A stretch of 64,000 nt of DNA, from positions 1,302,001-1,366,000 of the forward strand of contig CP114124.1 in the NCBI GenBank assembly GCA_029959195.1, given 5' to 3'. This DNA comes from Dictyophora rubrovolvata. Its lineage: Eukaryota; Basidiomycota; Agaricomycetes; Phallales; Phallaceae. Made by a program: the position numbers and the translations under genes. Of this stretch, positions 10,771 to 24,959 are shown in pieces. Numbering within the stretch: position 1 is the first letter of the stretch; each line of letters begins with the position of its first letter. A model generated the notes under the pieces. It had not been told where the DNA came from, did not search any database, and saw nothing but the letters and a program-made list of their open reading frames with translations.

Positions 10771-12014
10771 TTACGTACTTGCTTGCTGTTGCATTTCATC
10801 TTCTGATTGCTTGAACAATACGATGCCAGCAAATATGAAGCCTACTAACGCCCCTAGTTGGAAAATAATCCAAAAAATGGCCCATACTACAAAGGAATAT
10901 AAGCTAATGCTTTTAAATTCGAAGAAAGGATTACCATGAGCAGGGATCTTAGGGTACAGCAAATTGAACTGGGTGGTATCAGCGTCATTGCGCTTTTTGA
11001 AGAATTTTTCGTCACTGATGTCCCCTTTGAGAAGACAATCGCGAATGTTAGTATCAGTATGTTATCGTATCAGCCAGCAAAACACTTGCAAATGACATAA
11101 AGAATATTGATGATTCCTAGGAACAGACAGTACCACCTTAGAGCAGAGCTTAATGAATTGCATGAGAACCGTAAGAACGATACATGAACACAAAGAAAGA
11201 CCTACGCATGGTCAATGAACCAGAACCCAATTAAGAGGCCTTCATAAGCCAGGGTAAGAATAACAGTCCTGGTTCGATAAAGATCAAAAAGGCTGAAAAT
11301 CCAAGTTCAGCAACTACTTTACAGTTTATCACGAACAAGTGCCAGAGGGCAAAGCAAACCAACACCAATAATAAAACCTGGAACAAAGAGACGACCGTCA
11401 AGAACTGCGAGCTAAGTCTATGAATGAGGGTGAGAGTAACATACTACAGATCTTCGCTACGAGAGTATCCCAGCCAGCTAGGACAAAAACACCACCGATG
11501 ATGGTGGAACCGATATAACCGGCAGTGAGAATAGTTGGAGGGTGGCCACCTTCAACTAAAGTACACCCGCCGAGATTTGGGTCAATGGTAATCCTAATGA
11601 CTGTGCCGCCCGTTAGAATCGCCTGTAAAAATGTCCGTCAGAATACGAGAAAAAATAGGCAGAATGATGGAAGAATCGTTTTGTACCATAATAGTATGAC
11701 AGAGCTCGTGCCATCCGATGGTAAATAGCTGACAATAAGTTTAGGTTCGTGCACCGAGAAACAGGAGAATTGAATACCTTGAAAGGAATTATGATATTTC
11801 GAACGACGGGAGCATTCCATATAGCAAACACAACGGTGATATATACCAGGATCTAAATTACATTCCTTTCAGAATTATAAGATTTCACCCTTGCAAGTAT
11901 TTGGAGACAAACCACATAAATGACGACTGCTTGATCGTGGGTGGGAGTGATTTTTGGTGGTGAAGGTGCAATTTTGGGAGCTACTGGAGGTCGTGGTGGT
12001 GTTGCAGTTGACAT
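10771..12014 (-). CDS. peptidase M50B-like multi-pass membrane protein
   Basis: Predicted integral membrane metalloprotease of the M50B-like family. The N-terminus MSTATPPRPPVAPK is Pro-rich and cytosolic. A first hydrophobic segment (ILVYITVVFAIWNAP) is followed by FTIGWHELCHTIM, which contains an HExxH zinc site. AILTGGTVIRITIDPNLGGC and TILTAGYIGSTIIGGVFVLA follow, then LIGFWFIDHA, ALRWYCLFLGIINILYV and the final helix FWIIFQLGALVGFIFAGIVL. These match the fungal and plant M50B-like family in order. Many short exons; one intron near 11300-11330 appears only about 30 nt long and may be misplaced. The HELCH triad suggests catalytic competence, but no substrate can be inferred. Confidence 0.85.
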
Positions 12015-12232
12015 TCGTGCGTCCTCGACCTGGCTGCACGCGGAGTGTGTGCGTACGCTCGCGGAAATCTCGCGGACCGATCAGCAACGATTAACGCGGG
12101 AACACTTCCGAGTGCAGTCACGTGCAGTCTCGATCGAGAGAATTCTATTGGACAGTTACTACGTGGTATGTACAGTACAACTAGTAGTGAGTAATAAAGT
12201 TATCCACAGAAGTAATCCCCCGCAAAAGCTGC

Positions 12233-14835
12233 TTAAACCTGTCTCGATTCGTCTGTGTTTAGAATCAAAGTGCTGAAGAATCGAACATAATCCACCATTC
12301 CCATAGCAGACGAGGCTGAAAACACAAATGATCAATTCAAGTTTAATGAGGGCAAATATCCACTTCATAAAAGTACCTTCGTTAACCGAGTGAATACTTC
12401 CTCCAGGATAGGTACCTAAAGGACATGTTAGCAAAACAAGACTTGCATGAAGTGATATCGTTAATCGCACCATTCGGCCTGACGTGATGACCGTATCTGT
12501 TTACAAACATTGGTAAAACTGGGAGAATTTCCACAGAATAATCATTGCAAACTAACCGGAAAATATGTGGCGTTAGTTTCCAGTAATACCTCGTATCTGA
12601 GAAAGGACGTCAGCGAAAAAAAAAAACACATCAAGTTAGGCCTTAGGCCGTATTTACCAGTGTCTGCATGCGTTGTCAGCTTGAATTCAGCACGTATACA
12701 AAAAATAATTGTGCTCACTCCCGGTCATGGAACCAGGTGCAATAATAACCTTTGAAAGCGGTAAACATTCCCGCTAAAAAACGAATCAAGCCAGCAGCAC
12801 TGTACCTTATCTAGACTCCCTTCAACCCCCCCAGACTCCTCAATCGTAGCCCTGATGGAGGCAGAGAGTAAATTCCAAGGAGCAGAGCCGTAGGTGGGTG
12901 ATTTAGGTGCAGGCTCAAGGGCATTGTTAAATGCGTCATATGTATTTACGCTGCCCTCTGAGGAACTTGACGAAACTAATTCGCCGAACGATGTAAATGA
13001 TAGATTATACTCCTGTACTACCGGCTTGAGGAGAGCAGATACTCGCTCTTTTATGGCGTTAACAGAACTTGAAAAAGCACGTCAAAATCTTGAAGCGTAA
13101 GAGTCATTATGAAGTTACTTGCCTTGCTGTATCGATACGATGGTTGACTACAGCCGTAGCTTGTTCTGGAAGGGCGTTAACCTTTACTCCGCCTTGGATA
13201 AGATCAATAGCTTGAGTTGTTCCCAACGTATACTTCATCTCAGGATATGCAGACAATATCTCTTTCTCGACACGCTTAAGAGCTTTATCCGACTTTAACG
13301 AGCGGATGATATCCTTGGTCAATGATTTCGGAACCTTAGGTGCATGGACAAAGCATTGGATGGTTTCGTATGTGGTTTGCTCGCGGACCAAATGAGGCAG
13401 AGGAGGGTTCTGTTCAAGAGCGACCAAGAGAGCTGATAAAATGCCGATGCTCTAGATTGTCTCGTCAGTCATGAAGAAACCAATTTGAAGTAAATCTTGT
13501 TACAGTGTGATCTCGTGGACGACTTGAATGACCTCCGGGGGTATTAACTTGAATGGCAGCATCCAAATATCCCTAGATCACTCAACCTCGTAAACATGTT
13601 TGAACAGAACAAGATTTATCCAACCTTCTCAGCAGTACCTGGCGCAATTACCATGGCTCCATAGGCATTAATCGTAATCCCTAATTAACATCTCATCAGT
13701 ACTTGGCTGCTAGTCCGAAGTTTGAAAATCTTCATACCTCCTTCGTCAACCAGAAAAGTGAATCCATTCTCCCCGTAGGTTTGAAGGAGATATTTGCTTA
13801 TTTCATAAGCGCCCTGAAACGTTAAGCTAAATAAGTATGAAACGAGCTAAAAACCGGTACAGACGAAAAGTCCACTTGTTTCTTCATCAAATCCAAAGGC
13901 CAGAACGACCGATCTCTCAGGTTGAAACCCTTTACTCAATAACGTTTCAACCGCTGACCTAAGTACTTTGAGTAACGAAACAGGAGATAAAAAACGGTCG
14001 GAAGAAAACAAACATAAGACTAATCAAACCACTTTTGTCGTCGCTACTTCCACGACCCCATATATAAGTGCCTTTGAAACAAGTGTTATTTAGTTCATAA
14101 ATACGAAAGGAGATATCCCACCATCAAAGTAACCGGAATAAGGTGGGTAGATCCACTGATCGAGGGTTAAGGGATCGACGGGAACGACGTCTGAAAGACA
14201 ACAGAATTAAGAAACCACAAGACGTGTTTCTCATGAGGGGGAAATACCTTGATGTGCAGTCAAAAGCAAAGGTTTGAGGGATTCATCGGTACCCTGCCAG
14301 TGGTAAACAAGACCATAGGTATTAACCTTGGTCAGTTTAAGACTTGTATGACTGACATATGCTCGTTCAGTGACGTGAGCATCCCTTCTGAACAGAATGA
14401 GACTTACATCAGGGGATAGACCGAAAGCAGATAATCATGGAATTGGCCAAATACTTTCCAACGTGGGTCCTTGTCTATAGGCCCCATAGAATCATGGGAT
14501 TCGCTTGGAACTTGAACTGCACCCGAAAGCCATTCCGCTACTTGAATTTTGAACTTTTCCGTATTGTAAAGCTCGTTGAGCTCAGCGTTAAGTTTGGCCG
14601 ACTTTTGAGGAGTTTGGCTCTCCACTTGAGGACATAGTTCATCTATGTCATTCAAGGCTGGAAAGACGAGGTGTTTGACTCCATATGAGAGAAGATAGTA
14701 TTTAACAGTCAAGACTGTTGTCAGGATGGTCAGGCTTAGCCATTGCCATTTTCGTGAAAACTTGGGTTTTGGATGGAATTTCTTGGTTTCCACCAAAGTA
14801 GGTGGGATTTCTAGATCTCCCTTGCCTTTCGACAT
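12233..14835 (-). CDS. CPS1: carboxypeptidase S (Gly-Xaa carboxypeptidase), M20 metallopeptidase
   Basis: Vacuolar M20-family zinc carboxypeptidase. The N-terminus MSKGKGDLEIPPT leads into one membrane anchor (about LSLTILTTVLTVKYYLL), as in yeast Cps1. Metal-site motifs appear in order: LLTAHQDVVPVD, GRGSSDDKS, FGFDEETSG and VDEGG, with HSVNE near the end. The dimerisation segment includes HSSRP and NALPEQATAVVNHRID. The last exon gives MGMVDYVRFFSTLILNTDE before TAA. The ATG at 14835 was chosen because it directly precedes the cytosolic tail. It releases C-terminal residues from peptides for nitrogen recycling. Many short introns, so internal exon edges in the 12.4-12.9 kb part are less certain. 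Confidence 0.93.
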
Positions 14836-15449
14836 TAACAGTGACTTTACCAGCAAGTGTTTTGAAAAGGGTTCGGCCGCTGTCGATGATGGAGGGGGGG
14901 CAATGGAATGATTTTTTTACGCGCAAATCGTGTGTAAAATAAATGACCTCAATAAATACTCAACCCAGGTTTAATAACAATCATGTGAACACTTTAGTAA
15001 TTGGCGGGAGATAAGATCATCTGCATCGTGGGCTCGTGTGAACTTTTGATCCGAAGCATTTCTCGGAAGTCCGAGATGGAACCAAGCTAAAATTTATTTA
15101 TTTTTGAACACCACTCCAAACGCACAGCCTCACATATCTTGAAATTCAACATTAAAAAAATCATGAAAAAAGAGTAACGTCTGAAGCGCACCTGCGAAAG
15201 GCAACTGGAGAATATTCGAAATGCACGCTAAGTGGTGACACAGGTGCAGCACGAAAAGAGTTTTGTATTTGGGTAACTTCAAGTTGAACTCCTTTCAAAT
15301 GACCCGAGAAATGGTTTGCATTGAATAGCCCGAGTTACCGTCATCATTGTACATGGTTATTACAGTGAGGGCATCTAAGAACGGTGTTGAGTTCTCTAAA
15401 TTAATATGCGGGTAAATCTGTTTTCAAATTCGTGTTAAAGGTGGATATG
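14836..15449. other. intergenic between CPS1 and mL44 genes
   Basis: About 610 bp containing the CPS1 promoter and the 3' flank of the mL44 gene, both minus strand. AT-rich; no open frame with family features and no repeat noticed. Confidence 0.45.
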
Positions 15450-16695
15450 TTAATTAGTCTTTTGCGTGTCGCTTGAAGCTCGCTCATAATTCGTTCCCAC
15501 CGCCTGATTTCCTCTACCACTGAAACCATAATTCACTTCGCTTTCACCTATAGGCGCTGGAATGTACGGTAGCGACGACGCTCGGGTGTTGTACAGACAC
15601 GAGTCTGGAAAGGTTGCTGTTGGTAAGTTTACAGGTTTAGCTGGATGCTGTGTCAAGTATAATCGATGAAGAGCATCTTGGGCAGCCTAGGGTTGTTTAC
15701 ATAGATATGATGAATTGCAGCTTTCTAGACGCAAATTCCAAAGACTTACGCGATATTCTGCCATTTTAAGTGAGCTTCCGAAGCCTTCTCCCAGTTTATC
15801 AGCACCCGAGTAGATTCCGACTACAAATATGGGGGAATTCGATAAACGTCCGGTTTCTTTCAGCAGCCTATTCGCACAAATAAACATATTTTTTCCTAAG
15901 TGACGGACTTTTATGACGTACCGTGAAACAGGACGTTCTCGTTTAAATTTTGCTACCGTCTCTACTAGAGTTAATTTTGGATCTCGAAATCGAATTAAGG
16001 ATTTTATGTCAACAGTGCGATTAAGGAAAAGGCTATGGGTGAAATTTCGGGCCGAGGAGAGAGATTTTTGCTGATAAATGAGACCAGTTAAGGCTCTAGG
16101 AATAGAAGACAAAGCGTCTGTCCGCAGAATAATGGTTTGTGTGGGATCGCGAGGCTTATGTCAAATTAAGTCTCTTGCAACAAGTACACTGTTTAATGGC
16201 TGGAAAGCTTACAGTTCGGTCCCATCTCAAAAGATGAGAAGCACCCATCTCCTGTGCAACACTTGCGCATGTCATAGGACCAACATACGCGCTAACGACG
16301 GCTTTCAGAACACGGGTGGGGAGATGCGGATAAGCTGCATGAATAAACTCAGAGGCAAACAGTCCAAGAAGCGAATTTCCGAGGCTGGCGAGAACTTCGT
16401 TGGAAGGAGGAATGGGTTCATTGGGATAATGCTTTTGGTGAAACGGTATAAATGAAGGGTGAATGCAGACTTGCTGAATGATAGCAGAATCCGTCAACAC
16501 ATCCGCCAGGCCAATTCGGTGTGCAAATGCCCGTAACGCAGCAGGCGGCGGAGGCTGTCTCGTGGCCCAAATTTCAGGATCAAACGACTTTCGCGTGTCT
16601 CGAGCTCGCGATTCTCTTGGAGGAAAATGTTGGGTTTTTGGAAGAGCTACTGTCTTTGCAACATTGGATAGCAGTCGTCGATGGCCATACTTCAT
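15450..16695 (-). CDS. MRPL3: mitochondrial large ribosomal subunit protein mL44
   Basis: RNase III-fold ribosomal protein. The N-terminus MKYGHRRLLSNVAKTVALPK is basic and Ser/Leu-rich, a plausible presequence. The RNase III-like domain follows: ALRAFAHRIGLADVL, QVCIHPSFIPF and SNEVLASLGNSLLGLFASEF. The last replaces the catalytic signature ERLEFLGDA of true RNase III, so the enzyme site is lost, as expected for mL44. After the middle exons (IPRALTGLIYQQKSLSSARN) comes the double-stranded RNA-binding domain (SPIFVVGIYSGADKLGEGFG, then AAQDALHRLYL). The tail is Pro/Ser-rich. Exons join with clean phases at gtaagc, gtacgt and gtaagt donors. Confidence 0.92.
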
Positions 16696-16771
16696 GGCTT
16701 TTAAAGCAGAGACGCTGGTCCAAGAAAGAACCGGGATTATTTACGCTGAGATTACATAAGCTACTCTATCT

Positions 16772-18458
16772 TTACTCTCTTCTTGTCATCGTCTTCGTCT
16801 TGGAAATGTCATAAATAAGTTCAGGTTGTCGAAATTCGTCGGTCAATTGACTCTCACCATAGTCGTGTAGCTCTCTTTTGAGATTATTCCCCAAAGGAGT
16901 GGCTCCCTCTTCTATCTTTTTCACTTCAAGCTTGTCAGTCGGTAGCCATGATATCATAACGGGCTCCCTGCATACCTTGATCTTTGGTTTCGAGCTTTAC
17001 TTTCATGTCTTTAGACTCTTCAACTTCGTTCATAAATGGTTCGGGATATGGATAGTCGGGAATGAACGCCTCATATTCCTCGTCGACTTGGGGAATGTCG
17101 ATTTTCGAAAGCCCTGCCACGCCAAGAAAGCGAAAAACCCTCAAACATTGTACATGCCAACTTTTCAACAAATAAAATTAATTCACCTTCGATGTCACCT
17201 CCTTCAGCCCTGACGATTAAACTCGTTTCATCTATGGAATCTGGGGGACACTCTTTCAAGAAATTTCGCCACAAATGTCTTCCTAGCACTCCTGTCAGTG
17301 CCACATGTTCGCCAATCCGGATTATGACCCTTTTATGATTGACATCCTGTCCAAGATTCAAAATAAGTACTCAGAGAAATATGTCTGCAGGTTATCATAC
17401 CGCATACAATTCTTCGGGACCGTCCACAATTAACTGTAACCAATTCCAGATGCCTGAAAAGTCAGGTTGACTTGCACCTATCCAACGTACACCATAGGGA
17501 TTGTTTATCATGATTAGCTGACTTTGTTCCTCGGGCAATTCTTTTTGCTCGTCAGTAGCATTCTGCAGAGTTACGTCGGCATCGGATAGCACTGGATTTA
17601 GTGCTGATTGATAAGGCCGAAAGGCAGACGGGGGATTAGCCATACTCGTGGTCATATTCATATTATTAACTGAAGAGTACGCCGGCGGACGCGAAAGCAA
17701 ACGAAGAGGAATCTCCTAAGCTAATTTCAGAACTGGAGCATACGTGTAGATCATTGACACATTACCGCATTCCCTGGTGTTGTAGACTGTCCATCGTTAG
17801 TGACATTCGGAAGGGGAATACACCAGCCAATTGGTTCGATGCCGCTGCGCTGTCGCTCGCACCAAATTGGATCTGGAAAATTACGCACGAAATCCTGAAA
17901 TGGGGGACGTCTAGGTACCTCTGGAAAATCTTCTTTCCACTCTGTGTTGGTTTTGCTCAGCTATGTAACTCTCGATCGTTAAGTTATCATGATCTTACGG
18001 TTTTCACTTGGATCGCCATAATCCAAGTAGTTGTATTCAAAAACTTGAGACGTCAGGTCCTTCTCGGTATCTAACGGTCGAACTAGAAATTCTTTCCACC
18101 TGTATTCACCCAATCTTGAATGAACATCAACGTCCAGGTCCACTTTTGCTATAAGAAAGGGTTTCTGTGTTGAACGCGTGAACACAACTGGATTGTGCGT
18201 ACAACTAGTAGGGTTTGTTACCCTATGTTTTTCGCAACTTACATTCGTTTGATGTTGCAATGAGCTTATCTTTGTTGCATGACATCGCAAAAGGAGAGAT
18301 AACCACCACAACACATCTCCGAGGTCGAAGTGTGTTAAACTGGCCTTCCTTTTGTAAAAATCTCTAAACCAAGGTTTCTGAACAATTAACCAGTGATCTG
18401 TTTTTTCTTTTTCCCTCCGTTCTCGTTCAAGGTCTTTTTGCCTTTTGGACTTTGCCAT
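16772..18458 (-). CDS. conserved-looking protein of unknown function
   Basis: Not recognised. Several exons keep frame through clean splice sites to a protein of about 430 residues. It opens with a charged MAKSKRQKDLERERREKEK (probable coiled coil), then HWLIVQKPWFRDFYKRK and a short hydrophobic patch DVLWWLSLLLRC. Distinct conserved-looking blocks follow: KPFLIAKVDLDVDVHSRLGE, FEYNYLDYGDPSEN, DPIWCERQRSGIEPIGWCIP, NNPYGVRWIGASQPDFSGIW and HKRVIIRIGEHVALTGVLG. The tail is acidic, ending KTKTMTRRE. Tryptophan- and proline-rich blocks separated by an Asn/Ser-rich linker suggest a folded, well-constrained protein. The first ATG in frame was used; an additional 5' exon is possible because an acceptor-like TCAG lies just upstream. 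No localisation signal is obvious. Confidence 0.7.
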
Positions 18459-18724
18459 GAACAAGTATTCTGACGACCAAATCGTAGTAAGCACAATAAG
18501 AACCGGACCCGCCGGTGAAACACCGCTTCAAGAAGGTATGTGAAATTTAAAACTCAGGCGTTCCACTCTGAAACGTCTCTTCTAAGCTATTTTGTATATG
18601 TATGATAGAGACGTAAAAAATTTTAGTGTATCTACGGTCCCTTCGTATCGAGAAAGTAAATATCAAAGAAAGATACAGAGCATCTCATCCGCTCGCATTA
18701 TTTTGGTCTCCCAGAATCCTCTTT

Positions 18725-21022
<2,298 letters not shown>

Positions 21023-21132
21023 CTAGCAGGAGGAGGAGGAGGAGGAGACGAGTAAGTAGGAAGTTACTAGTTACTGTTGTTGACTTTCCCACGTCGGAAT
21101 GTGAAATTTCTTTATATTCCCGACGGGCCTCC
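21023..21132. promoter_or_regulatory. 110-bp divergent promoter between ATP1 and bL21m
   Basis: The two nuclear-encoded mitochondrial genes start back to back here. The segment holds a GGAGGAGGAGGAGGAG polypurine tract at about 21030-21046 and no TATA box. Shared regulation is inferred from the spacing only. Confidence 0.6.
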
Positions 21133-21691
21133 ATGACCAACAGCAGTATGTCACTTGTTTCGATAATACACTCTTATTTTGTCTGACATTTCTCTTATTA
21201 TTTATTGAACAGTTTGGAGGTCTTTATTGTCTACAGCTAAAAAACTGCATACCGCATCGCAATCGCCAGCACCCACCGACCTTCCATCAGCTTTGGGATT
21301 GCTGAAATCGCAACCGTCACATTATGTCGTTGCGTCACTGCATCAACGACGATATTTACTGACTCCAAAAGATTTACTTACTGTACCCCATCTCAAGGGA
21401 GTCGCAGTGGGTGATATTATCCGGCTTTCGAAAATTCACGAACTGGGTTCCAGAGACTACACGCTCCGAGGCACGCCGATTATCCCGCAGGAAACAGTTA
21501 GGATAAATGCCACTGTCGTCGAACATACTAAAGGTCCTATGGAAGTGATTTTCAAGAAGAAACGCCGCAAAGGATATCAGAAACATATCCGTCATAAACA
21601 AGGCTATACCAGACTACGCATAGGTCCGATTGAATTCCTCGATGGTCCCCCTAAATTGCATACGCCAACAACAGTAGAGGAGGAAAAGTAA
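21133..21691 (+). CDS. MRPL49: mitochondrial large ribosomal subunit protein bL21m
   Basis: Two exons: a 13-nt first exon 21133-21145 (ATG ACC AAC AGC A) and 21213-21691, giving 163 residues. The spliced N-terminus MTNSIWRSLLSTAKKLHTAS is a typical mitochondrial presequence, which supports the short first exon over a start inside exon 2. The body carries bL21 features: HYVVASLHQRRYLLTPKDLL, VGDIIRLSKIHELGSRDYTL, RINATVVEHTKGPMEVIFKK and the RNA-contacting KKRRKGYQKHIRHKQGYTRL. It binds 23S-like mitochondrial rRNA in the 54S subunit. Convergent with PRP40, 117 bp between stops. Confidence 0.94.
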
Positions 21692-21808
21692 TACTTTGCA
21701 ATCGCATCACGAATTAAATTTGACTCTTGACGAGCATATAAAAGTATTTAGTTATATTTGGTTACTATATATGTTATTTTTGAGTTAACATACAGAAGGC
21801 TGATCGAA

Positions 21809-24800
21809 TTAAATCTCCCCCTCTTCAGGCGTGTCTTCTCGCCTGGAAGGCTCAGTCTTCTCGACGCGAGGTTTCTGAATAGTAATATATATGTTGGTCT
21901 TTGATGACCCTTGAAAAGAAAATACAATTTTACCTTTTCAGCCCGCTTTTCACTTTCAACGTCGCCATCCGCCAATCTCTTGCTGCCTTCGCGTTCACGG
22001 TCGTCGTGGGACTCTGGACCATCGCTACGACCAAGCTCTCGGGAGCTATCGCGACGATTGAAGCCGTCTTCCCAATCCATCTCGTCTTTGTGTTTTTCAC
22101 GGCCGCGGTCTCGTTCGCGGTCGCGCTCACGATCACGCTCACGATCACGGCCTCGTCCAGAATCCTTTTTACGATCCCTAATATTGAAAGGTTAAGCACA
22201 TAATTAGCGACGAAGAAATCATGCGAACTACCTATCACGGCCCGAGTCGCGGTGTCTTCCACTGTAGTAGTCCCGGTCTCGATCCCGGTCGCGGTCTTTA
22301 TCGCGATATTCTCGTCTGTCATAGTCATCACGGCTATGGCGCAAGTGCCGATCTTTATCGTACTCTTTACTTTTATCACGACCATGCCTATCCCTGTCTC
22401 GCTCTCGGTCGCGATCCTTGTGGCTCCGATCATCCCTGTCTCTATACCGGTCGCTCTCGCGGTCCGGTTCCTTTCGTCTCCTACTAGTCGTCGAGCCACC
22501 ATCCTCAGATGCTTCCTTAAGTTTTTCCTAGAAAACATTTCAGATAATTATAAACAGAGAGACACGCATATTTACTTTTTGTCTACGAATAAACTTGGCA
22601 AATGCAGCTCGTCTTCCATCATCATCGAGAGCTTTGAACTCTGTAAGATGCTCAATTAAGGGAACCGTCTGGAAGACAACAGTAAACAAGTTAAAAAAAT
22701 GAATGATAAAATCAAGACATACGTCGTCGTAAGATGAATCAAGGTCGACCGGCTTGTCAAGTTTCTTCATGGCATATCGGAGATCGTCCTGTAAGTGCCT
22801 TTGTTTGCGTTCAGCGCGTCGCCTCTCCTCGGCCTGAATCTTTAGCGCATCATCCTTCAGCTTCAGAATAAAAAGAGTCGTGAATCAGTGTAAAAATCGG
22901 TCGATAAGGATACATACCGCTTTCCAAATGTCATGCCTTTCTTTCTCTGTCAATTCTTTGACCTCTTCATCGTCCGCTTCAGCATCCTTAAGGGCCTTCC
23001 AAAAGTCTTCTTCAGAAGTATCGACGGTGACACCGAAATCTCTGTTCTTAAAGACACGCAAGGCGATAGCAATTCGAGCATCCAGTTGTTGATCAAGGTC
23101 ATCGACCATATCCCAAAACAACTCCAAAGGAGTTGACCCCGGTTTACCCAACATATCCAGATAAGCCGATTCAGAGGAAAACAACGGATATACTTCCTTC
23201 CATTTCGTGCGAGGTCGGATTTTTTTTTCACGCACCAAGTTGGCAAGGAGAGCCTAGACATCGCACTGACATAAGACTCAAAACATAGTAGTAGAAACGT
23301 TAGACTGACCTTGAATGCTTCCCTGGCTTTCCTTTCTCTACGTGCTTTCTCAATCTGGCTTTTACGCAACTGCTCTTCAAACTCACGTTCCTTCACACGT
23401 GAATAATCTTCGAATGCAAGAAGGATGTCCAGATCCGGTAGCTTCTGAAGTTCTGTATCATGTTTCCACTCATGAGAGTCGAGGAGCATGTTATGAGCTT
23501 GACGCCAACGTGTCATCACATCCACCTCCAATTGCTTGAATAAAGTTACGACTTTAGCAATCGAGCGAGCTCTGATTTCTCGAGATTCTTGCTAATAACA
23601 ACAGACGGTTAGTATATGTCACAAAATGATAAGTAGACAAACAATGCTCACCACTTCGCGTTGTTTCAATTCTGCAACGTATTCTTCAAAAATAAGCTTT
23701 CGCTCTGCTTCGACCTTAGCTTGCTGCCAGATGGGATGCTGGGAAAATAGCCGGTCGGCCGTTGCAAATGTCGTATAATGAGACACATTCGGATTACCCC
23801 TCAACATATTGCGTATCGCCGGACGCAACTTAGCTAATCGAGCTTCTTTCTCCTCAATCTCCTTTTGTTTGAGGTTATCGACATACTGTTTAACCCGTCT
23901 TAGCTTGAATTCTTATAACCCAGTGAAAGAAAGAAATAAAATACCTTCTGCCACGCAGCTTTTTTTTCCGCGAGACTACTGAAAGATTTATAAAGAGGAT
24001 CAGTAACTATAGCCCTCATTGTGTGATCCCATGTCCATGTCGGATCGACACCAGCCTTTCTCAGCAAGTGATTGAAAGCTTTTTCCGCCTCTTCATGAGT
24101 CGCCCACCCATTGTGAGGTATAACAGGATCATCAGGCATATTTGGTCTCAATGGTAATGGTCCTCCGGCACTGAGAGGTGGAGTAGGTTGCACCATACCA
24201 GTGACACTGACGGGGGTTCCATAGGGTCCCAAAGGACGAGCTAAAAGATTCATATCGAGTCCATTCGTGACTGCAACGGCATTGGCATTCGTAGGCATTT
24301 GAGTGACATCTGCAAGATTTGGAGCTATCAGACGATTGCTGGGAGAAGAGACGGGATTAGAGGTGTAAGTAAAATAAAGGAAAAAGAAAATATGTTACCC
24401 TGCCGGAGAGGGAACAATAGGTGCAGGACTTTCAGAAGGTGCGGTTTTTTGATCCTTCTCGACTTTCTCTAAAAGAAGGAGGAGCTCATCGGGCATGTCC
24501 CATTTTGATTCTTTTGTCTGGGTCTGGAAAGTTGAAGGGTTGAGAAATCCTTCAGAAATAATATATTTTTGTAACGTACGTTAAAGTAATACTTTCTGCC
24601 ACCGGCAAAGTACTCTTTCCATGAAGTCTGTCCTAATGCACGCTATAATTTTGTATAATCAGACTCTGGGGATTCGAAGTGGCCGAAATTGATTCACCTC
24701 AAAAGGCGTTTTCAAATCTAATAATCAGTATCTCGGGTTTTGATAATATAAAGTAACAACTGTACCATCAGGTTTTTCCCAAACGCTTTCTTTTGTAATT

Positions 24801-24959
24801 GTACTATACCAATAGCTTCGACCTTCAGAGTTACGATGTTCCGTCTTAGAAAGGCGTAAGTAGACTGACCCAGTAAAATGATTTCAAAGCCTACCCAGGT
24901 TGCCTTAAAGCGATATTAGATTTCACATAGAAGCTTTAGAATATCAACAAACATACCAT
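21809..24959 (-). CDS. PRP40: U1 snRNP-associated pre-mRNA splicing factor Prp40 (WW and FF domains)
   Basis: The first coding exon is only the ATG (24957-24959), followed by a 9-nt exon (24895-24903, Ala-Thr-Trp) and then an exon from 24844. Together they give [19 protein letters not shown], an exact WW-domain start. The second WW reads [16 protein letters not shown] then [14 protein letters not shown]. After a Pro/Asn-rich linker come FF-type repeats: [60 protein letters not shown] and [20 protein letters not shown]. The C-terminus is a long Arg/Asp/Lys-rich tail (repeated DRDRDR) ending [10 protein letters not shown]. Prp40 bridges 5' splice site and branch point. Family is certain; some linker exon edges are approximate. 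Confidence 0.95.
22090..22470 (-). repeat. Arg-Asp/Arg-Glu-rich coding repeat in PRP40 tail
   Basis: Imperfect hexamer repeat (CGxGAC-type on the coding strand) that encodes alternating Arg-Asp and Arg-Glu dipeptides in the PRP40 C-terminus. It produces long spurious open frames on the opposite strand (Ser/Arg- and Val/Ile-rich) that should not be annotated. RD/RE tails are common in splicing factors and are probably disordered. Confidence 0.75.

Noticed and set aside
18458-18535. Plus-strand frame MNKYSDDQIVVSTIRTGPAG near a gtatgt donor as a new gene start
   Set aside because: It overlaps the start of the minus-strand unknown gene and no following exon could be found.
21901-22659. Open frames on the plus strand with Ser/Arg- and Val/Ile-rich translations
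   Set aside because: Shadow of the PRP40 Arg-Asp repeat on the opposite strand.
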